Below are positions 59,201-64,000 of a stretch of DNA of 64,000 nt, one piece after another (within the stretch, counting starts at the first letter, position 1; each line of letters starts with the position of its first letter). This DNA is from Prevotellaceae bacterium UBA1726 (GTDB taxonomy: Bacteria > Bacteroidota > Bacteroidia > Bacteroidales > Bacteroidaceae): contig DCIM01000019.1 of assembly GCA_002316005.1 (NCBI GenBank), forward strand, positions 10,779 to 74,778, given 5' to 3'. The notes below the pieces were generated by a model. It saw only the letters and a list, made by a program, of their open reading frames with translations. It had not been told where the DNA came from and made no database searches. The translations under genes were made by a program, and so were the position numbers.

Positions 59201-59410
59201 TTTCAGCGAGAAGTTTCCATCGATATCGGTAATAGTACCATTCTTCCGGTTATCCTTCTGAACAACACTTGCACCGATGACCGGCTCGCCATGAGAGTCC
59301 ACTACCGTACCCCTGATGTTGGCATCCTGAGCAAGAGCTGTCATGCTCAGACACAATAAGCCAAATAGCACCAGGAGAAAACGGCTATGAATGCTTGTAC
59401 TTTTCTTCAT
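56219..59410 (-). CDS. xusA: SusC-like TonB-dependent transporter (XusA)
   Basis: 1063 aa outer-membrane transporter. Signal peptide to about residue 27 (ALA-Q). A carboxypeptidase-regulatory-like sandwich (about 28-105: IRGTVVDSHGEPVIGASV, GTITDIDGNFSL) is followed by the TonB-box-type segment EEVVVVGFGQQKK, the plug (PLILVDGVKREI, DASATAVYGVEGANGVILITTKRG) and a beta barrel ending FGFKLNI. First gene of the xylan uptake operon, coupled to the SusD gene xusB (14 bp). Promoter and operator lie about 95-185 bp upstream. Symbol by synteny with the xus core. Confidence 0.93.
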   Translation of the reverse strand: MKKSTSIHSRFLLVLFGLLCLSMTALAQDANIRGTVVDSHGEPVIGASVVQKDNRKNGTITDIDGNFSLKLPSGKGTVLVSYIGMKESEVKVSAGKHSNVILEDDDTQLEEVVVVGFGQQKKASVVGAITQTTGEVLERAAGIGSVGAALTGNLPGVATIASTGQPGEEDPRIYIRGAAAWNQDAQPLILVDGVKREIKSVDISSVATISVLKDASATAVYGVEGANGVILITTKRGQEGKARIDVGFTATLKAVSKLPRKYDSYDGYMYRNQAIEHEISVGGAASWAYYRPQTFINNFRNQSNVVKANYDKAGNYLGDYSQAERYPNVDWQEEMFKDYTLSYNTNLNISGGTKFVKYFVAFDFQNEGDMTRIWENNQGYTGGYSYNRLNVRSNLDFQITKTTQFKVNLAGSNAQQKSPRYYYGNSGEFFQQQNWAGAYGMAPNLFPVQFSDGSWGYYPLVSNIANSPMNVATSGYTVGAITRVFTDFALEQNLGFITKGLVARGTISWDNQFNESDRGIADQHATKRAYMLPEDGQLLYENNIFDTTGFDYYEERNWTTNGGSVSNTSRATEMSAQLFWGRQLGEHNVTAMGNFKRRINATNSDLEWRREDWVFRTTYDFKSRYFAEFNGAYNGSQKFSPENRFVFFCSGAAGWMISDEKFMKWFKDKKIIDMLKIRGSIGQIGDDNAGERWAYLTRWAVTNSGNGFNITTDGSASPYVGYKEAAVAAPDLRWATVTKKNLGFDYAFLSGMFAGSFDWFRDDRFDIFTSGANRASVPSYYGAAKNPDINKGRMKNQGFELELRFNKVLNNGMRFWANANYTYAHNVILEKDDPALIPSYRKAEGYSQGQYVTYIDNGFIGTYDELYSAPARDTSDATVLIGDHYIVDFNGDGVVDETNDQAPYGYTGTPEHTYNATIGWEWKGFSMFAQLYGVTGVTRDVGLASFNNQLLTVYDNGTWWNPVDGSGAVVVPRFTTQVYYNNGTQYYYDGSYFRLKNVELAYTWSTGWIKKLGFSSLKIFVNGNNLFLITKMPDDRESNYGFSGGGGAYPTVRRYNFGFKLNI

Positions 59411-59505
59411 AGAAGACTTTTCTATTAGTTAATTAATATTTTTAGTTACTTTTCAAAATTAGGTTCATTCCCTATTATTAGGTTCCGATTTTTATTAATC
59501 TGTTG

Positions 59506-59594
59506 CAAAGATAAGCAATTTTATTAAAAAATAAAAAGAAAAACCACATAACATGCGTGTAGCGCGTGTTACAAAAACTTACACGCATGTTACA
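59506..59594 (-). promoter_or_regulatory. xusA promoter and TGTTACA-pair operator with 13-bp inverted repeat
   Basis: Minus-strand TATCTTTG -7 element (59513-59506), poor -33 (T-run only). TGTTACA at 59567-59573 and 59588-59594, 21 bp apart. Overlapping them, TAACATGCGTGTA (59549-59561) is the exact complement of TACACGCATGTTA (59580-59592), centres 31 bp apart. The proximal heptamer is 53 bp from the -7 element, 23 bp farther than at the other promoters. Confidence 0.7.
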
Positions 59595-59678
59595 TTAAAA
59601 ATTAAATTATTGAATATCAACGATTTAGTCTGTGGTTCAAAATTTATATTTTTTTATCAATTTTGCTATTTCTTTTGC

Positions 59679-61682
59679 TTACAAAGCGATTTTGTACATA
59701 ACAAAACCACTTGCAGGAACATCTACTGACATCTGTTTTTTCACCTTTACAGTCTCACGCTTTGGTTCAACAGGATGCTTTTCGTAGTTGTTTTCGTCGT
59801 CTGCATTACCAGCGAGAGTTACCTTCTCACCCACCTTCTTCAGACTTCCGAAACGACCAAGATTGATGTCTGCTGTGATTGTCTTGTCGCTGCAGTTTAC
59901 CACCTTTACATAAACCTCACGGTTCTTGGCATTGAGGATTACGCTCTGTCCAACGAGGTCGTTTGGATTCTCGCTGAGCTTCACACAATCACCATAGTAA
60001 TACTGTCCTGCCGACTCACCGAACATCTGCTGAACATAATAGCTGCATGTCAGATATGGACGCTCATTGTCGAAATAGATGAGGTCAGGATTCCACTTTG
60101 TGTTGTCCTTGCGAGCAAAGAGAGGAGCATAAGATGTCATGCAGACAACATCACCATTACGCTCAACATGTGTCAGATAGAGAGCCTCTGCAAGAGCATC
60201 ACCCAACTGATTTCCATGCTTAGCGTCTTCCTTTGCAGAATATTCGCCAAGGTAAACCTTTGTCTTACGATTGCGTGGATATGAGTCATACTGGCGAGAA
60301 GTGAGGTAGTAATCACGCGACTCATAATAGTGCTCATCCATGATTGGAAGTTCAATTTCCTCTGCCAATCTCCAAGCATTGTCATAGTCCCAGTTGCCTG
60401 GATGCGAACCAGGACCTGCTGTTCCTACAATAATAATCTCAGGGTGCTTCTCGCGTACCTTATTATATATATACTTGAAACGCTCCTCAAATTCTGGAGA
60501 GATGCGCTCCTCGTTTCCGATTCCAAGATATTTCAGGTTGAATGGTGCTGGGTGACCAGCCTCTGCGCGAACCTTACCCCACTTAGTGGTAACATCGCCA
60601 TTTGCCCATTCAATAAGGTCGAGGGCTTCGTCAACCCATTCGTCCATATCGCTCATAGGGACAACTTCCTGTGCCTGGCCTTTCATGCCCCAACCACCGT
60701 TGACGCCCTGACAGCTTACACCACAAGGTAGAATTGGCAGTGGATCCATGTTCATATCCTCACAAAGCTGGAAATACTCGAAATAACCGATTGCCATTGA
60801 CTGGCAGTACCCCCAGGTATTCTTCAAAGCCTTACGAGTTTCCTTTGGTCCAACGGTTGTCTTCCAACGATAGGTGTTCCAGAAACCATCACCTCCACCG
60901 TGAACTACACAACCACCAGGGAAACGAAGGAACTGAGGATGCAATGCCTCGAGTGCCTCAGCAAGGTCCTTGCGAATGCCATGACCCTTATAAGTGTCCT
61001 GTGGCATGAGCGAAACCATATCAACATCCACATCAACACGGTCGAGAACAAGAATCTGAAGAGCTGCATCTGTGCAATCCTCGCTTGATGTAAGAGTCAC
61101 CTCGTACTTGTTCCAAGAATTCTTGTTAACATTAATGGTAGCGTCAGCAAGAATCTTACCACCGTCCTTGCCCCACTCTTTTGTAGGCTGAAGGAGTACA
61201 ACGCGAACATCAACAGCCTTCTCTGCATGAGCAAAAACAGAGAAATCATACTTTGCACCTGCCTTGACGCTCATTCCGTTGTAGCCGTCGTTCTGAAGAC
61301 CAACACCATTCCAACCCTCATAATCATAATACTTGTTCACGCGCTCAGAGTGAATACGCATGTAAGTAGGGTTGTTTGGATGAATACCATTGTCCATGCG
61401 TGGCTCAAGATAGCCAGCCGAATGACCAGGACGAAGGAACTTCCAGTTTGTGCCAGGTCCCCATCCGTCGCTCATGCTTGGGCTGTACTCAAACGAACCA
61501 TTCTGAACAAGGTCTGCATTCAGACCACCATCAGCCGAACTACTGATATCCTCGAAGAAGATACCAATGAGATTGTCGCTGATTGCCTTACCGCCTTTAG
61601 GCGCCTTTACAGGCTTCTGTGCCGCCTGCATACTGAGGCTTGCAGCGAGGAGCATTGCTCCAAAGATTACTTTTTTACTCAT
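59679..61682 (-). CDS. GH51 alpha-L-arabinofuranosidase with inserted CBM
   Basis: 667-aa exported retaining arabinofuranosidase; signal peptide to about residue 21. N-terminal GISS-type start (NLIGIFFEDISSSADGGLNADLVQNGSFEY), then a CBM4_9-like sandwich (about 65-230), then the barrel with FLRFPGG (251-257), Glu391 (LGIGNEE, acid/base) and Glu480 (VYLGEYS, nucleophile), and a C-terminal sandwich. Removes arabinofuranose from arabinoxylan or its oligosaccharides. It starts 9 bp after the CE6-like esterase, in the same operon. The stop is about 170 bp before the xusA promoter, with no strong terminator between, so read-through into xus is possible. Confidence 0.92.
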   Translation of the reverse strand: MSKKVIFGAMLLAASLSMQAAQKPVKAPKGGKAISDNLIGIFFEDISSSADGGLNADLVQNGSFEYSPSMSDGWGPGTNWKFLRPGHSAGYLEPRMDNGIHPNNPTYMRIHSERVNKYYDYEGWNGVGLQNDGYNGMSVKAGAKYDFSVFAHAEKAVDVRVVLLQPTKEWGKDGGKILADATINVNKNSWNKYEVTLTSSEDCTDAALQILVLDRVDVDVDMVSLMPQDTYKGHGIRKDLAEALEALHPQFLRFPGGCVVHGGGDGFWNTYRWKTTVGPKETRKALKNTWGYCQSMAIGYFEYFQLCEDMNMDPLPILPCGVSCQGVNGGWGMKGQAQEVVPMSDMDEWVDEALDLIEWANGDVTTKWGKVRAEAGHPAPFNLKYLGIGNEERISPEFEERFKYIYNKVREKHPEIIIVGTAGPGSHPGNWDYDNAWRLAEEIELPIMDEHYYESRDYYLTSRQYDSYPRNRKTKVYLGEYSAKEDAKHGNQLGDALAEALYLTHVERNGDVVCMTSYAPLFARKDNTKWNPDLIYFDNERPYLTCSYYVQQMFGESAGQYYYGDCVKLSENPNDLVGQSVILNAKNREVYVKVVNCSDKTITADINLGRFGSLKKVGEKVTLAGNADDENNYEKHPVEPKRETVKVKKQMSVDVPASGFVMYKIAL

Positions 61683-61691
61683 TTTATTAGG

Positions 61692-63197
61692 TTATTTAAT
61701 TATTTTCTTTCCATTTTCAATGAAGATTCCATGCTGTGGACGACCAGCGAGTTTCTGACCGCTAAGGCTGTAAATACCTTCATTCTTAACATTCTTAACC
61801 TCTACTTCCTCTACGCCAGCAGCCTGTTCGTTGAGAATCTGGAGCATCTGCTGACCATAACGCTTACCGAGTTCACGATAGCCTGCAGCAGAGAAATGCC
61901 AAGCGTCAACACCATTTCCAGGAATACCATCTGCAGAGATGACGTACGAATTAGGAACCCATTCCTTCAGGTGAGGCAAAGCAGCAGTATTGTGCCATGA
62001 GCAGCCACCACCCTGATTCTCATACAATGTCTCGCCTGCGAGCAATGGTGTTTCTGCAGGATTAAGTCCGAGATAATAGCAAAGACGGGTATAAACCTTC
62101 GAAACCTTCTCGCACCAGTCGCTTGCACCATTGTTCGACTCACCCTGATGCAAGAGGATTCCCTTGATAGTACCAACCTGCTGAGCAATCTTACCCATCT
62201 CGACAAGACGACCAAGTGGGTCATTGTCGTACTGTGAACAGTAGTTCTTGAACCAATCAGCCTCACCAGCGATGTACTCATCCTTATATTCCTCCATGAA
62301 AAGTTCGATACGAGCACCACCAACTGCCACATTGCACACTCCTACCTGTACTTCCTCTGGAAGATTCTCAACGAGATAGCGGCCGAAGTAATCACAAGGA
62401 GTAAGACCTGTTCCCTGACGGCACAAAGGTGGAATAGCCTTGTACCACTTACCCTTTGTACGCGATGGAGAAGAGAAATTGACTGCTGCCAACATCTTGA
62501 AGCGCTCTGGCACATTCTGCTTGTCAACTGCCTCAATAGCGGCATTTCCTTCCATGTTCGACTGACCGAAAGCAAGGTAGATATGGAAATTAGGGTCGCC
62601 CTGCTGAACATAATCCCAAGTATCAGGAATGTTTGGCTCGCCAGGAACGACTGTAGCGCCATAGCCTTGGTTAGAGATTGCTATAGTAGTACCATTGTCT
62701 GCTGTCTTTGTTGACCAACCGTTGAGTGAGTTCTCTGCGAAATCGCCATTTGTGACCATATTTACGCCAACACCAGTCTCAACGATATTGACATCATCAA
62801 TATAGACAGTACCATTCAGACCACCGAACACGAAATCAAATCCGTCGAAATCGTACTCAGCAGTAAAAGTAAATCTAAGCGACTTCCACTCTGTAGTAAT
62901 TTCTGTAGTCTTGAGTTTCTGTACATCCATGCTCTCGCCAGCCTCGTTTTTGTTAGGGCTGGCATTGTAGATTGGCCAGACAGCGAAATTACAGTCCTCT
63001 GTGGCTCTTACCTTAAGAGTACATTTGTACTTTGTTCCCGCTGTAAGTGTTACGGTTGGAGTATAGCTCACCTGGTCATCCTCCAAATTCTCGTGAGCCA
63101 TAGTAGTGGTTGCTGAAAGACAACGAGTGTTGTCTGCCTTCATTCCCGTTGCAAGGCCAAACAACGCCATTGCAATTACAATCAATCTTCTTGTCAT
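61692..63197 (-). CDS. CE6-like acetyl xylan esterase with N-terminal CBM
   Basis: 501 aa from ATG 63197 (MTRRLIVIAMALFG, signal peptide to about 21); a TTG 33 bases upstream is rejected as it lacks a proper signal peptide start. Residues 25-160 form a CBM4_9-like sandwich (YKCTLKVRATEDCN, VYIDDVNIVETG). The SGNH/CE6 domain (205-460) has Ser213 (FGQSNMEG), GGARIELF, LLHQGESNN and the DAWHFSAAG acid/His pair. The esterase half is closely related to the CE6 half of the CE6-CE1 enzyme. Ends with YSLSGQK/NGKKIIK tail. First gene of the esterase/GH51 operon. Confidence 0.87.
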   Translation of the reverse strand: MTRRLIVIAMALFGLATGMKADNTRCLSATTTMAHENLEDDQVSYTPTVTLTAGTKYKCTLKVRATEDCNFAVWPIYNASPNKNEAGESMDVQKLKTTEITTEWKSLRFTFTAEYDFDGFDFVFGGLNGTVYIDDVNIVETGVGVNMVTNGDFAENSLNGWSTKTADNGTTIAISNQGYGATVVPGEPNIPDTWDYVQQGDPNFHIYLAFGQSNMEGNAAIEAVDKQNVPERFKMLAAVNFSSPSRTKGKWYKAIPPLCRQGTGLTPCDYFGRYLVENLPEEVQVGVCNVAVGGARIELFMEEYKDEYIAGEADWFKNYCSQYDNDPLGRLVEMGKIAQQVGTIKGILLHQGESNNGASDWCEKVSKVYTRLCYYLGLNPAETPLLAGETLYENQGGGCSWHNTAALPHLKEWVPNSYVISADGIPGNGVDAWHFSAAGYRELGKRYGQQMLQILNEQAAGVEEVEVKNVKNEGIYSLSGQKLAGRPQHGIFIENGKKIIK

Positions 63198-63227
63198 TTC
63201 GTTTCTTTTGTTTATATTTCCAAGGTG

Positions 63228-63293
63228 CAAAATTATAAAATAATAGCCTCAACACAAAATATGCCTGTTACAAATACATTTATGTATGTAACA
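63228..63293 (-). promoter_or_regulatory. Promoter and TGTWACA-pair operator of the CE6/GH51 operon
   Basis: Minus-strand TAATTTTG -7 element (63235-63228), 19-bp spacer, TTTG -33 element (63258-63255). TGTTACA at 63266-63272 ends exactly 30 bp from the TA; TGTAACA at 63287-63293 is 21 bp further. Confidence 0.78.
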
Positions 63294-63350
63294 CGCGGTG
63301 TTTTTTAACTAAAGAATTGGGCTTTCTGCAAGTCGTGTGCCTTCCCTATT

Positions 63351-63550
63351 TGTCCCCACGCTGAAAAACAACTGTCCCCACGGCGCGAAACAACTGTCCC
63401 CGCATTGAAAAACAAATGTCCCCACGTCGCGGGGACAAAGTCATTCAACTGAAATGACAACCTTATTTCAGTGAAATGACCGGCTCATTTCAATGGAATG
63501 ACCGGTTCATTTCAGCGTGCGGACAAGATGATTCCAATGGAATGACACGA
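63351..63550. repeat. Tandem array of nine 22-bp units in two sub-families
   Basis: Units start at 63351, 63373, 63395, 63417, 63441, 63463, 63485, 63507 and 63529, all 22 bp apart except one of 24. The first four share TGTCCCC...GAAAAACAA; the last five share the near-palindrome TCATTTCAnTGAAATGA plus a 5-bp linker. The array fills the gap from near the operator to 4 bp before the regulator stop codon. Confidence 0.88.
63407..63437 (-). terminator. Possible terminator of the regulator gene, inside the 22-bp array
   Basis: On the minus strand TGTCCCC (63437-63431) pairs with GGGGACA (63423-63417), extendable by two inner pairs, followed by TTTGTTTTTC. The hairpin arises because one repeat unit ends in the inverted copy of its own TGTCCCC. 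Confidence 0.5.
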
Positions 63551-63554
63551 AGTG

Positions 63555-64000
63555 CTATTCCTTGTTCATGTATTCCTTAGGACTTACGCCATAGAGTTCC
63601 TTGAAGGCAGTAGAGAAATGTGCTGGTGTACGGAATCCCACGAGGTAAGCAACCTCCGAAACGCTTGTCTTATTCTGGCGCAACAACTCTGCGGCCTTTG
63701 TAAGACGTATGTTACGGATATAGTTTGTTGCCGACTGGTTAGTGAGTTCCTTCAGTTTGCGATACATGTGAACACGACTCAATCCCACCTCGCGTGCAAG
63801 GAACTCTGAAGTGAGATCTGGGTTGGCGAGGTTGTCATTGATAATCTTCACCATACGCTCCATGAGCTTGTCGTCGGCAGAATATACTTCAGGAGTGTCA
63901 ATTCGGTCGGTTGGCAACTCATTTCCACTGAATGTATTACGGAGAGACTCCTGACGCATGAGAAGATTACTGATGAGAATCTCAAGAAGTTCAAGGTTGA
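63555..64000 (-). CDS. Hybrid two-component regulator (HTCS), C-terminal part
   Basis: Open from the window edge to the stop at 63555-63557 (148 complete codons). The first visible residues NLELLEILISNLLMRQESLRNTF match the last helix of a response-regulator receiver and its linker in Bacteroidetes HTCS proteins. Then comes a complete AraC-type helix-turn-helix (DLTSEFLAREVGLSRVHMYRKL, VSEVAYLVGFRTPAHFSTAFKELYGVSPKEYM). The sensor, kinase and most of the receiver lie beyond the edge. The ATG at 63959 is internal, not the start. Such regulators sense oligosaccharides in the periplasm and activate the adjacent PUL. It is the natural candidate to bind the TGTWACA pairs, since AraC-type domains favour sites 21 bp apart. 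Confidence 0.88.
   Translation of the reverse strand, partial: NLELLEILISNLLMRQESLRNTFSGNELPTDRIDTPEVYSADDKLMERMVKIINDNLANPDLTSEFLAREVGLSRVHMYRKLKELTNQSATNYIRNIRLTKAAELLRQNKTSVSEVAYLVGFRTPAHFSTAFKELYGVSPKEYMNKE

Noticed and set aside
59604..59645. AT-rich hairpin (AAATTATTGAA with TTCAAAATTT) as terminator of the GH51 gene
   Set aside because: Weak stem with a bulge and a long loop; the T-run is interrupted. Read-through into the xusA region cannot be excluded.
63198..63230. TTG-initiated extension of the CE6-like esterase
   Set aside because: It would begin inside the -7 promoter element and place charged residues before the signal peptide; ATG 63197 is better.
63351..63550. 22-bp array as a CRISPR
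   Set aside because: Units abut with 5-bp linkers, there are no unique spacers of 25-40 bp and no cas genes are present.
63559..63959. Stand-alone AraC-family regulator starting at ATG 63959
   Set aside because: The frame continues open to the window edge and the preceding residues match a receiver-domain end, so this is the tail of a hybrid regulator.

Overview
The window is one side of a very large xylan-degradation locus (polysaccharide utilization locus, PUL) from a Bacteroidales bacterium, most likely a gut or rumen Prevotella/Segatella. The signs are SusC/SusD pairs, SusD-type lipoproteins, Bacteroidetes promoters (TTTG, about 20 bp, TAnnTTTG), weak Shine-Dalgarno use, a hybrid two-component regulator, and short C-terminal tails of the YNLxGQR...GIYIxNGKKxxxK type common in Prevotella secreted enzymes. 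Every protein-coding gene I accept lies on the minus strand, so transcription runs from high to low coordinates.

Layout from upstream (64000) to downstream (1). (1) 64000-63555: 3' end of a hybrid two-component regulator (receiver end plus AraC-type helix-turn-helix), followed by a tandem array of 22-bp units. (2) 63197-59679: acetyl esterase (CE6-like) and GH51 arabinofuranosidase. (3) 59410-44192: the xylan uptake core, SusC-SusD-SusC-SusD-lipoprotein (xusA to xusE), then a GH10-fold lipoprotein that has lost active-site residues, then a repeated-module carbohydrate-binding protein and a strong terminator. (4) 44003-34613: GH10 xylanase with inserted binding modules, GH5, double-GH43, CE6-CE1 esterase, terminator. 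(5) 33842-34154: the only plus-strand transcription unit I can support, a short RNA (possibly encoding a 16-residue peptide) with its own promoter and terminator. (6) 33440-2647: a 16-gene, 31-kb operon of esterases and glycosidases (GH10-CE1, CE1-like, GH97, GH43, GH10 on a beta-helix, DUF3237, GH127/146, two GH31, GH97, GH3, GH43-GH8, GH43), ending in a strong terminator. (7) 2486-1: a hexuronate transporter and uxuA (mannonate dehydratase, cut by the window edge), under a separate promoter.

How it works together: secreted and surface GH10, GH5 and esterases cut the xylan and remove acetyl and feruloyl groups. The two SusCD pairs and two or three surface binding proteins capture and import oligosaccharides. 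GH43, GH51, GH127/146, GH31, GH97, GH3 and GH8 enzymes then strip arabinose, alpha-xylose and alpha-galactose-type decorations and release xylose. Transporter and uxuA handle uronic acid. The side-chain toolkit suggests highly decorated glucuronoarabinoxylan of cereal type, although no GH67 or GH115 alpha-glucuronidase is present in the window.

The most interesting thing in the sequence is regulatory. Pairs of the heptamer TGTWACA, spaced 21 bp start to start, sit at the promoters of all four PUL transcription units and of the small plus-strand RNA. At four of these five promoters the proximal heptamer ends exactly 30 bp from the TAnnTTTG element. The uronate operon promoter lacks it. This looks like the operator of the AraC-type regulator encoded at the window end, and it makes the small RNA a predicted member of the xylan regulon.
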